NCBI GenBank assembly: GCA_002633005.1
Contig: NMRA01000276.1
Span: forward strand, 458,824-502,444
Length of the DNA: 43,621 bases
Reading direction: 5' to 3'
Source of the DNA: Phoronis australis
Taxonomy: Eukaryota > Phoronida > Phoronidae
Positions 1 through 11,154 of this stretch are shown piece by piece (position 1 is the stretch's first letter; every line of letters begins with the position of its first letter). Both the position numbers and the translations under genes were made by a program. Below the pieces are notes generated by a model. It saw nothing but the letters and a program-made list of their open reading frames with translations, ran no database searches and had not been told where the DNA came from.

Positions 1-506
1 AAAAATGGATTTGGTCTTTTGGGCATTTGAAGACTATTTCAAATACGACAAATTTGTTAATAATTGATGGCACAAAATATAAAACGTATAATAAGCATTA
101 CAAAAAGAAGTAGGTTACGCGCGCAAACGCTGTGGCCCATAAACAAGTAAGTCTTTTAGTATGAGAGATGTAGTTAAATCGTGGTGGTGTAGTGGTAACG
201 TACGCGCGCCCAACCCTTTAGGTCGTGAGTTCGAGTCTTTGACTCTTGCTTTCTTTTCCTGTTTGACACGTTCTCCGTGTTTGTTTTTGCCTTTTTTTCT
301 TGGATAATACTTCAGGAATCAAGACAAATGCTTGATTTTTAGAGGTAAAAACAGAAAAATTTCCTGGTCGGGAGGGGGGCAAACCCCCCTCCCGACCTGC
401 CCCCATTCGGTGCTATGCGCATCTACAATCGTGGTTCAGTTTGCGCAAATGCTTCCAGCCGGACAAAATGTTGGGCCCCCCCTTGTGATATCCTAGATCC
501 GCCACT
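1..506 (+). mobile_element. tRNA-like-containing interspersed element, copy 1 (cut by window edge)
   Basis: This stretch matches the reverse complement of 5853-6357 almost throughout, including the tRNA-like segment, the G/C-rich runs near 370-405 and 474-482, and the terminal sequence ATCCGCCACTG at about 496-506. The left end lies outside the window. The terminus resembles the CAGTGGCGGAT type found on many non-autonomous DNA transposons, while the inner part has polymerase III box-like sequences. No coding capacity is visible; the short open frame across it is a by-product. Confidence 0.75.
183..240 (+). other. tRNA-like segment with A and B boxes inside element copy 1
   Basis: GGTGTAGTGGTAACG (about 186-200) resembles a tRNA A box and GAGTTCGAGTC (227-237) a B box, at a spacing normal for a tRNA gene. 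It repeats in inverted form at 6119-6175. It is most likely a tRNA-derived internal promoter of a repeat and not a functional tRNA gene, because it occurs inside a dispersed element. Confidence 0.55.
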
Positions 507-1784
507 GATATAGGAATGTTGTATTAATATGGCTGCAGCTACTGCTACACTGCTACAGCCAAGCAGGTTCGGCCTATTGAACACAGTGAAAGAGTAAAGT
601 TTTATACCTCCGAAAGAAAGTTAAAACTAGTGACATGCGTGTCGTTTTGTGACTGACCCATTTTTCTCGAGGGAAACCCGCACGGAGGGGAGTCGGGAAT
701 TATTTCGAGGCTATTCATTTCATGGAAAACTAATTGTTGAGTACATTTTTGTTGTGAAATTTGCACTGAATTGTTGCCGCGCATCCAAATAGATCATTCG
801 GTTAGGGCATCGTTTCATGGATTTTGTTTGACAGATGTTTTTCAAACGTCGAGTTAAGTTGCAAAATTTGGGCTGCGAACAAAAGGTGGAGGGAATGTCC
901 ACTCCGAGTTAGTTTGAATCTTTAACGACTTTGATGACAGTCAGTAGCAGGTCATACCTAGCAAAATCCCGGATACTTTTTCAACGGACATTTTCTCCCT
1001 TTTCACATCGTAAACTTAGCTACTCGAATGCACGTGTCAGTTAGAGAGCAGAGCACTGATTCAACTTTCACGTCGGCAACTTGCCTTGCGCTCGAGAGCC
1101 TTTCAATAGCGGTCGTGAAGAATGACTAACGCCGTTCCTGTATGAATGAAGTCAATTTTGCGATCTGAAATGTGTGAGTATTTCACACTGCATAATCTAA
1201 ACATTTTGTTGATGATCCAAAAAATCAATTTTGGCACGTAAAAATGGCGGGAAAATTTTGCGACCTGGCATTTATGAATGCGAGTTGGATTTTGAAAATG
1301 CAACCTGGGATTTTGGCTAGGTCGCAAAATGTGACCTGGACGATTTTAATAGCGTCGAGCCCTGTAAATATGTTTTTGCTATCTAATTCAGTGTTCTCCA
1401 CATCTGAAAATCTAAACAGGTGGCGTGCGTAATACCAACATGCGGCGGTCTACGTTATCCATAATAGGCTAGTACCTCATATTTACCCACACACTTCAAC
1501 AGTAATGCACAGCAGTGCAAAACAAATAATGGTGTTTGTTCAACATTTTATTTTTAAAAGGTGGACTTATTTACAAACATATCACATAAACCATTTGTTT
1601 AGTCAATGACTTTGAAATGGCAGTCTACACGGACGTGTTTGGAACAGTATGGGGAAATATTTTACTCAATACTTGTGATGTCAACTTCGACTTAGTCCAA
1701 AAGGTCTAAGATAGAGGTAAACTTTTCCCATGAAGTTTTTAGTCCAACTGAAGTGTCTTTGACTTCGTAAAGCCTGTCGCATTT
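507..1784. other. No gene recognised
   Basis: AT-rich intergenic or intronic sequence. Only short open frames without recognisable motifs occur on either strand. I see no tandem repeat, RNA gene or family match. Confidence 0.5.
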
Positions 1785-2388
1785 TTATGTCTTGATAGCC
1801 GAGTCTACATTTTCTCTCAGTCTTATGTCTTGCAGATCATTCTTATAGTCAAAACCCCAGCCCGCATTGTCTGTCCGAGTTCGATGTTCAGAAGTTGGTA
1901 CAACATTAAACTTCTGCACTACCAGAATTCGTGTAGAAACTGCACAATATGCAAGTCCTCCATCAAAATGCTTCACATGCGTTTTCCATGCAGGGCCTAC
2001 TTGGACAAGAGTGTTAGACTTGTTGATGAAAACCAATATTTCTAGAATGATAGCGACTGGATTGTCAAATGCTTGCATTTTATGGAATTCCCTTCAAATT
2101 CAGGATTGTCACAAACTCTTTCTTCCAGCTGAGAACCATCTCTTCTCAAGTTCGAGCGCATTCATTTGTAAGAATACCGATGTCGGATGTTGTCGGCAAA
2201 AATTAGGTCCACCGTTCATGGATATTTGCGATTTGTTGACTGAGCCCGTCAGTATTGCCACCATCCGGATCTGGATTATCTGTCATATCTGCATCTGAGT
2301 CAACGTTAGTATTTGAAACATCTCTAGAGTCTCGGTTTTTAAAATAATCCTCAGCAGTCCTTCTACGCCTTCCGGTGGCAGATGACAT
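1785..2388 (-). pseudogene. Unrecognised decayed ORF fragments
   Basis: Two frames on the minus strand look more protein-like than random. 2388-2203 starts with ATG and gives a basic N-terminus (MSSATGRRRRTAEDYF) followed by an Asp/Asn-rich stretch. 2078-1785 gives a 97-residue frame containing GPAWKTHVKHFDGGLAYCAV. The frames are not contiguous and stops separate them. They could be remnants of one transposon ORF. I recognise no family, and chance is a real alternative. Confidence 0.25.
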
Positions 2389-2429
2389 TACTAAGTATGT
2401 AGAAAACGCATGTCAATTGGTAACGGAAG

Positions 2430-2545
2430 CCAGGATAGAGTTCAATAACATAAGGATCACGCTAAGTAAACAAGACTGCGAGATTACGTGAGATATTACC
2501 ATATGTTTTCAATGAGAGCACGGGATTTTGGCTACAATTTCTCAC
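2430..2545 (+). repeat. Diverged relative of the short element at 27601-27729
   Basis: The stretch GCGAGATTACGTGAGATATT (2478-2497) is identical to part of 27601-27729, and similarity extends on both sides (GTTCA...GGAxC...CGCTAA on the left, an ATGAGAxCA segment on the right). The right terminal repeat is not clear here. It looks like an old, incomplete copy. From 2546 to 3075 I see nothing recognisable. Confidence 0.5.
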
Positions 2546-3075
2546 CGCGAGACATATACTTTGAACTTTACCCAGTAACTTCACTAGCTGTCCAAAATCT
2601 CAGCGTTACTCCCCTGAAACCGCAAATGTTGGGCATGGTCGCTACCGAAGTTGAGTTGCGAATACTTTCTTGGCGGATTTTCAGAGGGAGTATGCGCCAC
2701 AGATATAATATTCATGCTGCCAACAAAACTCCTTAAAAGGCAACGAAATGAACTCGGTCAATGTCAATGGGCCGGTGGCACCAAAAGTAACTAATAATAT
2801 TCATCTAAGTGAGGAATGAACAAACAACAAGCAATGAGAGTCATCAAAAGGGTTTCCACGTAAAGGTTTGTTTATATTGTGTCGGTAAATCATACCAATG
2901 TCGTGGGGCCCACAGAATATTGAAAAATTGCTACGAAAATAAAATTCTGGACATCCAAAAGGTTCACGGTTTACCCAAAAGACGGCTGTTGTATAAATTC
3001 CTGCCCAATGGTGTCTTTGGTGACTTGTTAGACATCACGGAGCCTTAGGCCTAATTATTTTCAATGGGTTATTAT

Positions 3076-3622
3076 GATCAGTTGTCTGCGGAACACAAAG
3101 GGTGACTCCAAAAGTGAGTAGACTTAAGGACCAACCAATTTAGTGCAGGACTGCACCTCCAGTGAGCAGGACTGCACCTCCAGTAAGCAGGTAGTGGATT
3201 AGGCTTATAGGTGGCACTGGGCCTTTGTTTAAATTCAATTGACTGTGACTAGTTGTTTCAGATGAATTGAAAAGACCTTTGAGAGATTATGTACAAGCCA
3301 TATTACACCAGTAACAGACTGAGGGAGCTGCCCCAGCTGCAGCTTGAGTGAGATCCATGATTAGGCTTTCGACAATTGACCACTTAGCTATGGCCAGTTG
3401 CTGTCAAGCATAATTTGAACCAGTGAAAGCCTTACTAACGATGACGATGCCTTCTTTACAAGCTGGTTCCTATTTTTTAAAACAGGACGCGGGATTTTTA
3501 AACTGGAAGCCAGACATTTAAACAGGACGTGTGTTCGGCCAAACAGGACGCTGCGACATGGCAAAAGCGGTCGTGGAGAACACTGTAATTAGCAATCGAT
3601 GGCTTAATGAGGTTTGCACTAA
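3076..3622 (-). repeat. 547-bp direct repeat, copy A (LTR-like, Penelope-associated)
   Basis: Begins GATCAGTTGTCTGCGG and ends GGTTTGCACTAA. The same 547 bp recur at 3873-4419 with only a few substitutions visible (for example C/T near 3148 and T/A near 3273). Inside it, a 25-bp direct doublet containing GGACTGCACCTCCAGT recurs at about 3146 and 3171. The two copies flank a reverse-transcriptase fragment, the arrangement known as pseudo-LTRs in Penelope-like elements. A single undetermined base at 3623 marks the junction, so an assembly effect is possible. Confidence 0.75.
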
Positions 3623-3623
3623 N

Positions 3624-3785
3624 CTGCTGATTTTCAAATATACAAAACACATCATCTACATATCGTCGATAGAAATAGATGTGAGGACCAGTGTATGTCT
3701 CAATCCATGTTTTCTCATGGTGACCTAAAAACATGCCAGCTAGTATGGGAGCCAAAGGTGAACCCATTGCTATATTATCTGAGGA
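3624..3785 (-). pseudogene. Reverse transcriptase fragment, Penelope-like element
   Basis: The minus-strand frame reads IAMGSPLAPILAGMFLGHHE and then FYRRYVDDVFCIFEN. These are the conserved RT blocks: the GSPLAP substrate-binding turn and the YVDD catalytic box with two metal-binding aspartates. MGSPLxPxLAxxFMGxxE with YRRYVDD is typical of Penelope-like retroelements. Only these two blocks remain, about 50 residues of a domain of several hundred. Upstream coding sequence stops near 3785 and the downstream side runs into repeat A after FENQQ, at an N. No GIY-YIG endonuclease is seen. It is a dead fragment inside a tandem or LTR-like arrangement. Confidence 0.75.
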
Positions 3786-3872
3786 TGGTGTTTAATAAAT
3801 GACACCGAAACATGTCAAGTTTTAAATCCGTTGTTGTTTTCGTGAACATATGCTGTTACTTGCTATCATGGA

Positions 3873-4419
3873 GATCAGTTGTCTGCGGAACACAAAGGGT
3901 GACTCCAAAAGTGAGTAGACTTAAGGACCAACCAATTTAGTGTAGGACTGCACCTCCAGTGAGCAGGACTGCACCTCCAGTAAGCAGGTAGTGGATTAGG
4001 CTTATAGGTGGCACTGGGCCTTTGTTTAAATTCAATTGACTGTGACTAGTTGTTTCAGATGAATTGAAAAGACCATTGAGAGATTATGTACAAGCCATAT
4101 TACACCAGTAACAGACTGAGGGAGCTGCCCCAGCTGCAGCTTGAGTGAGATCCATGATTAGGCTTTCGACAATTGACCACTTAGCTATGGCCAGTTGCTG
4201 TCAAGCATAATTTGAACCAGTGAAAGCCTTACTAACGATGACGATGCCTTCTTTACAAGCTGGTTCCTATTTTTTAAAACAGGACGCGGGATTTTTAAAC
4301 TGGAAGCCAGACATTTAAACAGGACGTGTGTTCGGCCAAACAGGACGCTGCGACATGGCAAAAGCGGTCGTGGAGAACACTGTAATTAGCAATCGATGGC
4401 TTAATGAGGTTTGCACTAA
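3873..4419 (-). repeat. 547-bp direct repeat, copy B (LTR-like, Penelope-associated)
   Basis: Near-identical to 3076-3622 and of exactly equal length. Beyond its end (4420-4500) a different minus-strand open stretch follows (IDTFRDQECLKIAGK), which may be another piece of the same element. The head-to-tail order, with different coding fragments abutting the same repeat end, suits the tandem, truncated insertions common for Penelope elements. Confidence 0.75.
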
Positions 4420-5745
4420 TTTCCCGGCAATCTTTAAACACTCCTGATCTCGAAATGTATCAATCCATAGAGAGGATTTTATAGACCAGTTTGCATACAA
4501 TCTGAAATTGTAATTTTTTCCTCACCTCAAGTAGTAGATTTATAGGGGTTAATATGTGTGGCAAAAACACTAGCAGTTTCACTGGCTGTGATGCTAGTGA
4601 AAATGACACACCAACTGACCGCGAAGGAGTTATTTTTGCTAGATCTTAGTTTGTTTCCTCACCATCTGAATGTTTTTTTCAATCGAAAATTGATGTCTAA
4701 CTCTAAACGCATCCACTCTCCATCATGAATTGATTAGTGCGATGGTAAAGAAATTGGGCCTATCATCCCTGCAGATGTGTGGCCTTTGTAAGTAAACTGT
4801 CTGATTGCAAAAGTGTTAGCTGAGTCACCAGCTGTTTTATGGTGTACACCTCAAGTGGTCAGCAAAATGCCAGCATATGAAGTGACACTTGTAACTATTC
4901 ACATGACTTGCATTTTTCAATAGTAGTGAAAGTGCTTACAAAAATGCTATCGATTTCTCCAGTTTGTGAACAGGGTATTAAAAACTTCTTTGTATGAAGT
5001 CAATTTAGACTGCATGTTGCATAGCTTCTTAGACTGCATGTTGAAATTTGAAGCATATGGTCAGACAGTCTTACCTTGAGCTGCCTTCAAAATGTTGTTT
5101 TTTTATTAAATTGCTTTTGAGTGCAATGATCACCTGAGTAATGTTGTAGCTGAGGAACCATCTGAGACAAAAGGACTAGGAGTTTTTTGAAGTTTAAGTT
5201 CTCTTCACTATTAAATACAATTTCAGTTTCAGGAAAAAAAGGGAAAATAAGATTTCTAACAAGTCATGTCAACTTTGTCTGATGACTTAGAAGTAGTAGG
5301 AACTCTGCTCAAATTGACAAAGTATGGTTGCATGTCTTGCGAACTGCTTAAGGACTAGACCTGTCAATGTTGCCTATACTTGGTATTCACAACAGTTGCA
5401 TCTATTAATCTTATCATCTATGATAAATTGCTACTGTCAGAAGTTGAGTGTGGGTTTTGTTTAAAAGGTAGCTACGTGTTTTGTGATTGTGCGTGGATGG
5501 AGAGAGAATGATTAAATCCATTAATTGGTTTATTATATGATGATCACCAATTAAAACAAGTGAAACCTGGTGTTAATTGAGTACATTAACAATGAAGAAG
5601 AGTAACTGTGCTAGCACCCTCTGTAGGGTTACCTTCAATCAATTATTCATAAATAATTAAACGTCTTATCTGCTATCTAAGCTGTAGCACTCAACACTTG
5701 TTGGATGACAGTCCAGCTGAACGGTCCTCGAACTAACGCACACTG
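4420..5745. other. No gene recognised
   Basis: Apart from the short possible Penelope-derived frame at 4420-4500 (minus strand), I see only AT-rich sequence with many stops on both strands. Confidence 0.45.
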
Positions 5746-5852
5746 CTCTGTGACAATGTACTTGCTGGTCACAGTCCTTCGTAACTTAGCGCAAGTCTGT
5801 AGTATCGCTCTACCACAATACACTATGCTGGCCACAGTCCTTCCTAACTTAG
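5746..5852 (+). repeat. Minisatellite, about 62-bp unit, left part
   Basis: Units containing GTATCGCTCTACCACAATAC and GCTGGCCACAGTCCTTCGTAA occur here twice and continue at 6866-7245. The array is interrupted by the element at 5853-6866. Confidence 0.8.
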
Positions 5853-6866
5853 AAGTGGCGGATCTAGGATATCGCACAAGGGGGGGGCCAACATTTTGTC
5901 CCCCTGTAAGCATTTGCGCAAACCACGATTGTAGATGCGCGTAGAAGCGAATGGGGGGAGGTCGGGAGGCGGGTTTGCCCCCTCCCGCCCGGGGAATTTT
6001 TCTGTTTTCCTCTAAAAATCGAGCGTTTTCCTTGATTCCTGAAGTATTATCCAAGAAAAAAGGCAAAAAAAACAAAAAACGGCGAACGTGTCAAACAGGA
6101 AAACTGCAATGTACCGGAGATTCGAACTCACAACCTAGAGAATAGAGCGCGCGTGCTTTACCACTACACCACCACGATTTAACTACTTGTTGTATACTAA
6201 GAGACCTACTTGTTTATGGTCCACAGCGTTTGCGCGCGAAACCTACTTCTTTTTTATTACATTTATACTTATTACTTATTATATTTTGTGCAATCGGTTC
6301 TTAACAAATTTGTTGTATTTAAAGTAGTCTTCAAATGCCCAAAAGACCAAATACGTTTTTCGTGTTGGCAATAATGACGGGATTGCTTTGGAAATCGTCT
6401 TAAGTTAAGGTTTGACAAAGAGAGAATTATGAGTTTCTGAGTGATTCACTAAGGCTTCGATTAAAATTCACATCTTACCAGCAGCTTCTGTTTTTTCATC
6501 GTCACTTAGGTTCGATTTTCTTTAAAAAAAGAAGTAAATTTTCTTCATTGCACAGTGGAGCAGACGACAGAAACGGAGTCGTAGTGCGCAGCGCCACTGC
6601 CGGTCGCCTGGGATATCGCGGGAGAGCCAAACGTAGCCATAGTTCCGTTACGAATAAGTCGTGTTCCAAATTTGACATTTGAAATTGGATCTGAGCCCCC
6701 CCAACACTAAAACTGCACACATTTAAATCTTGTTTCATCCGTATAATTTTAATTACTGGGGTTAATTAATAAACTCAACATTTCCCTACGCTCTTGCTGT
6801 TTTATTTTTTTTGCGGCACCCTAGGGGGGAGGGGGGCCTGGGCCCCCCCTAAATCCGCCTATGCTT
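5853..6866 (-). mobile_element. About 1-kb non-autonomous element with tRNA-like segment, copy 2
   Basis: The left end AAGTGGCGGATCTAGG and right end CCTAAATCCGCCTATG form an inverted repeat. The element sits inside the 62-bp minisatellite: the array stops at CTAACTTAG and resumes with CTTAGCGCAAG, so CTTAG is duplicated on both sides as expected for a 5-bp target duplication. The 5853-6357 half is the inverse of 1-506. The other half (6358-6866) has a G/C palindromic run (GGGGCCTGGGCCCC) before the right end. No transposase is encoded. Confidence 0.7.
6119..6175 (-). other. tRNA-like segment in element copy 2
   Basis: On the minus strand an A-box-like GGTGTAGTGGT (6170-6160) and a B-box-like GAGTTCGAATC (6129-6119) mirror the copy at 183-240. 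A functional tRNA is unlikely. Confidence 0.55.
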
Positions 6867-7245
6867 AGCGCAAGTCTAGTATCGCTCTACCACAATACGC
6901 TATGCTGGCCACAGTCCTTCGTAACTTAGTGCAAGTCTGTAGTATCGCTCTACCACAATACACTATGCTGGCCACAGTCCTTCGTAACTAAGTGCAAGTC
7001 TAGTATCGCTCTACCACAATACACTATGCTGGCCACAGTCCGTCGTAACTAAGTGCAAGTCTAGTATCGCTCTGCCACAATACACTATGCTGGCCACAGT
7101 CCTTCGTAACTTAGTGCAAGTCTAGTATCGCTCTACCACAATACACTATGCTGGCTACAGTCCTTCGTAACTTAGTGCAGCTCTGTTGTATCGCTCTACC
7201 ACAAAACACTATGCTGGCCATAGTCCTTCGTGACACAACGGCACA
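6866..7245 (+). repeat. Minisatellite, about 62-bp unit, right part (about six units)
   Basis: Tandem units with CAAGTCTAGTATCGCTCTAC, CACAATACACTATGCTGGCC and ACAGTCCTTCGTAACTTAGT. Units become more diverged toward 7230-7320. From 7320 to 8130 nothing is recognisable beyond a purine-rich tract near 7697-7735. Confidence 0.85.
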
Positions 7246-8140
7246 TGTAGGCAGTATCTGAGTGACTACCCACAATTCCTCTTGCTGGTCACAGTCCCTC
7301 GTGAAGCAACACGTGTAGACAGTATCTTGCAACCCACGATGCAAGTTACAAGCTCTTAGTTAACTTCCTGTTCGTTAACCCTTGCCTTTGCCAAGATCTT
7401 CTTTAAAATCTTCCACCAGATAGCTCTGTTCTATTTCTTCAGTTAACTTTAGCAAGTCCTGTTGCTTTAACTACCAACTTATCATATCATTGGCTGTTAC
7501 GATCTGATCTCAGAAATTTCTAAAATCGTTGTAGTGCATTAACCCCTGAACAAAAGAGGTAAACAACATCTAAAAATACATGTTAATATCAAACGTACAT
7601 GTAACCAAGTTTGACCCCATGGTTTTAAAAATGCATAATTATGTACAAATTTTAAATTGAACTAACTCTTCTAATTACATAATCAATATTTATTGTGGGA
7701 GGAGCAAGGAGAGGGAAAGAGGGAGGGAAGGAGAGACTTAATGTTCGTCATTTTACGCAGCAAATGACTTGTTATCTTTTCATCGTTCCTGGAATTTTTT
7801 TTCAAAAAATGCAGTTGCTTTCCATAATACATGTCATTTATTTTAACGCATTATTTATGTATCAAATACCAGTGTATGATTTGTTTGGTGAAACTTCTAA
7901 ATTGAATTCAGTTAAATGGCAAATCTTTATCTGGCGGTTTCAGGCCTTTTGGTGTTAACCAGTTTTATCAGTTTTGAACATTTGCATGTTATAATGAGCA
8001 GTTCTTTCATCCGCTAGGCTGATGTGAGGTTTCCCTTTGTCGGGTATTTATACACCCGTACATCCTGGGAATTTGCCAGGTCACATTTGGCGAGTTAATG
8101 TTGTAATGCTTATTGTGAAGCCATACTGTGAATGTGTTTG

Positions 8141-8147
8141 GGTGTGT

Positions 8148-8188
<41 letters not shown>

Positions 8189-8201
8189 TGTGTGTGTGTG
8201 T
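8141..8201 (+). repeat. (GT)n microsatellite
   Basis: An almost pure GT dinucleotide run with a few GGG interruptions. Confidence 0.95.
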
Positions 8202-8364
8202 TTTAAATTCAGTTGTTCCCTTTTCAGTTAGATAACAGTAGAAATCAGTAATATGACGCCACCAGTCCACCATAGGCATTCAATAAGTCCCATTTTCTTT
8301 CAAAATCTCCCAATATTGGTAAGCTTTTGTTTCAACCAGTTTATAAGTTGTGTCCATGTTGTAG

Positions 8365-8458
8365 GAGATGACCAGTTGTTTGCTGTGCCTAAAGGCCGAG
8401 CAGCACGCGCAGTAAAGAGAGGATCTCTACCTGATATTGGCAGAGCTAGAGTGGTCAG
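8365..8458 (+). CDS. AZUL-domain E3 ligase-like gene, exon a (5' partial gene)
   Basis: First exon I can assign to the gene. It follows an acceptor TGTTGTAG and ends at CAG/GTAAAA. It needs one base from an upstream exon and leaves two bases (AG) for the next. It encodes a basic stretch with GRAARAVKRGSLPDIGRARV. The donor phase fits the 9016 exon exactly (AG+A = Arg). The upstream exon, and so the start codon, is not found in 1-8364; it may lie outside the window or be too short to recognise. No domain is seen in this part, which is likely a disordered, basic N-terminal region. Confidence rests on phase continuity across all eight exons. Confidence 0.65.
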
Positions 8459-9015
8459 GTAAAAGTTAATATTTTGGTGGGATAGAAATTCCTGCATTCA
8501 GGTAAACACAGGAGTTCTTTATCTCAAGAATGCCCCCTGCTCACAAACTGCTTGTTGTCAACCTTCTTGAAGTTTCGTCAAAGGACCTTTAAATGCCCAA
8601 TTTCCATGAAATTCTGAATCCTCCATTAGAGAAATGTTAAGTCTTCATGCTTAAAACCTTGAGCAGTCATTTACAATCTTGTGACCACCATTTTTGTAAA
8701 TTGTCTTTTTGCTTTGGGAATGAATTTTCGAAAAAATAAACTGCAGTGAACTTATTGTTCAAACTGTTTATTGTTATTGTCAGAACTCTGGGAATCATGT
8801 CTCAAAATTTTTCCTCAACAATAGTAAGGGATATCAGCGATCAAAGTCCCTTGAGTTTTTATTACAATGTTCCAAGTCTCAATATTTATGGCTGTACTGT
8901 TTGAAGGAAAATTGCAAATCGGAGACATGGTTCTGTTGGCTTTAGGCCGTAAAAGAGTAAATTATTTGTACTAGTACTGTTATTACTGTTACTAATAATG
9001 AAGTATTGATTATAG

Positions 9016-9126
9016 ACATGACAATCAGCCTAAGCTCACCCTAGCCAGTGGTTCTCTCTCTGACCTGCGGCGGATTGCCCAGTCAGCCAACTTTGGATCC
9101 AACAGGAGCCTTACAGGCAGCCTCAG
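9016..9126 (+). CDS. AZUL-domain E3 ligase-like gene, exon b
   Basis: Begins after ATTATAG and ends at CTCAG/GTAACC. The frame is open from HDNQPKLTLASGSLSDLRRI to NRSLTGSLR. It enters with one base and leaves with two. The peptide is Ser/Leu-rich and carries a short SLSDL motif that recurs as SNLAALSD in the next exon and SLSNLRDL in exon 32942-33312. No known domain is seen. Such low-complexity linkers are often disordered; phosphorylation or partner binding is only a guess. The other open frame in this place lacks both splice signals and relation to the rest. Confidence 0.75.
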
Positions 9127-9349
9127 GTAACCAGGTGCTAGACAGGCAACTGCATTGCCCTTATATAGACACATTGGAGTACACATCTCATCTGAAACTT
9201 GACCTCATTCTCCAGTCTCCTCTCACTGGCTGCCATTAATCTTGATCTATTCATTGTCCTTGCATTGTCTGCCTAAACTTTGATTCTGGTCTATCCACAA
9301 CCACTTGACTATTTCCTGGAAAATTAAAGTGCTCCTCTTTTTTCAATTT
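9127..9349. other. Start of the 5.6-kb intron between exons b and c
   Basis: Intron 9127-14681 holds repeat blocks 1 and 2, two decayed small genes and a tRNA-like segment, listed separately. This first part shows nothing recognisable. Confidence 0.6.
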
Positions 9350-10400
9350 TTATAAACCCACACACATGTGCACGCGCGCGCACATATATATGTGCGCGCA
9401 GTATGCCATCACACCTGTCTATATGTTCGATATCTATACGTATGGCATGCGATGTCTTCAGTTGTGTGCCCAAAACCCCTGGATTAATATTCATGAAATT
9501 TTGCAGATATGTACCTATCATGGAGGGGACGGCATGAGTGAATTTTCATATGGATCTGTTTACTGCTGGACCCCTGTAGGCAAATAGGTATCCATTTGGG
9601 AGACAATGTCAGCTTTTCGTTTTTGGATGGATTCAACATTTTGTGCCACCTAGTGTCAATCTTCACTATTTCAGCTCTTTCTCGGCCAAACCACTCTGAG
9701 AATCATTGTGAAACTTGGTATATAGTTTGCTCTACTCTGAGGAGCACAGCTGGTGTTCATTTTTGATGGCTCTATGGTGCCCTCTTACATTTTTCTTTTC
9801 TGTCCTTGGCTGTATCTCCTAAACCTTCAGTATGATCTTTGTTGAATTTGGCAAGTGTATTTTTATGAAGGTGGCAACAGATGAGGACGACTTTCAGATG
9901 GATCTGACTACCACTGTGACCCCTAGCGTCAATTTTCTTTTTTTGTTTTCGTTTTGTATCTTTAGAGTTCTTTGAAGGATTGTCATGAAATTTGGCAATT
10001 AGTCTTCTATTAAAGGAGCTATGGCATGATCCTGTTTTCAAATGGATTTGTCATAAATTAATGTATACCATCTAGCAACCATTTTTATTATTTTCAAATG
10101 TGTACTTGACATCTGCCGCTCTATTTGCCAAACCATTGTTATGAAACTTGGTGTATGTTTTTCAACTGGGAAAATATGATTGTCAGTAAATTTTGGACAG
10201 CTTTGATTTCTGTGACAGCTCTTGGCAGCAGTCCTGCAGGATGTTAGTAAAATTGGCAAGTGTATTTTACTATGAATGTGTTTACGCATGATGGCGACTT
10301 TTGGACATATCTGACTACCATATTGCCTCCAAGTGTGCATTTAGTTTTTGCATTTTTATCTGTGTCTTAAAAGAGTTCCCACCATGCATTTTCTTAGTTT
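9350..10400 (+). mobile_element. CTAGTGG-box repeat family, block 1 (old, diverged)
   Basis: Starts with a variant of the family head (CCCACACACATGTGCACGCG near 9358, then ATGCCATCAC) and continues with about 145-bp subunits that share TTCATGAAATTTTGCAGATA, ACGGCATGAGTGAA and GGATCTGxxTACTG motifs with the other blocks. The CTAGTGG boxes have decayed (CCACCTAGTGTC at about 9647, CCCCTAGCGTC near 9915, CCATCTAGCAACC near 10068). The tail typical of blocks 2, 3a, 4 and 5 is missing. Its divergence suggests it is the oldest block. Confidence 0.75.
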
Positions 10401-10567
10401 TTGTGGTTTTAGTAAACCGTTATGAAATGAATACCATAAAATCTAACTAAATGAGCATTTTTATGCCAAATAGTGGCATTTTTTAATTTTGAACAAAAAT
10501 TAGTTATTTCCAAGTTTCCCAACAAATGGTGGATGGAAGACATTTGGTCACTTGGCAATCAATTGCA

Positions 10568-10800
10568 ATGGCACAACACAGCAGATCAGAAGACGGGGAG
10601 GATTTTGAGGGAGAACTGAAGAATTATTATGCAGAGAGAGAGAGGAGAGTGGATATGGGATTCACACTAAAGTACTAGAAGAATCACACAATGAATTCAA
10701 TTTTCCACTTAGCGAACTTTCGTCGCCTTTGAGGCCACATGAACTCGACCCACAAGAAATGCTACAGACATATGTGAGCCACAACCATCTGAATCACGGG
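10568..10800 (+). pseudogene. Decayed small acidic protein gene, LRPxELDP family, copy 1
   Basis: An ATG at 10568 opens a frame (MAQHSRSEDGEDFEGELKNY) that stops at a TAG after about 36 codons. A shift of one frame restores similarity (LEESHNEFNFPLSELSSPLR then PHELDP). The same order, an acidic N-terminus, a YY motif and an LRP(Y/H)ELDP motif, is found at 13805-14053 and in part at 40676-40548. Function is unknown. The acidic head and PYxxxP-like motif recall uncharacterised invertebrate proteins annotated as P2X7 C-terminal-like, but that link is weak. The frame break shows this copy is dead unless it is spliced. Confidence 0.55.
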
Positions 10801-11154
10801 GTGGTCAGTATTAAAAAATAGACACTTGATAATCACTTAGCCCTTATCCTGCGCTAGGCGAGGTCAGCGGACAAGCCAATTATCCTATTAAAATGCGTCG
10901 GGTGTACTCAATTCCCTATATTTAGCTACGGCTAGGCTGCGCAACGATAGTGTACTCACTCCAGGACACTGGTGTTTTTCATTCAGAAATTGTGAAAGCC
11001 TCGTATGCTGTTTATATATGTGAGCATGCGCTTTCCACAGTTCATAGTTTCCTGTACATTTTTCTGATTTACAACATATGGCTGTGGTGAGTTGTTGCCG
11101 AGATATTTGAAAGTTTACGCAAGTTTTATCTTGGCTGGTGCCAAACATGGTAAG

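Noticed and set aside
183-240. Functional tRNA gene
   Set aside because: The segment recurs inside dispersed element copies and shows mismatches in the arms; a repeat-internal promoter is more likely.
8007-8279. ORFs with His/Thr or Val/Cys runs
   Set aside because: They are translations of the GT microsatellite at 8141-8201; the same holds for the ORFs at 33532-33861.
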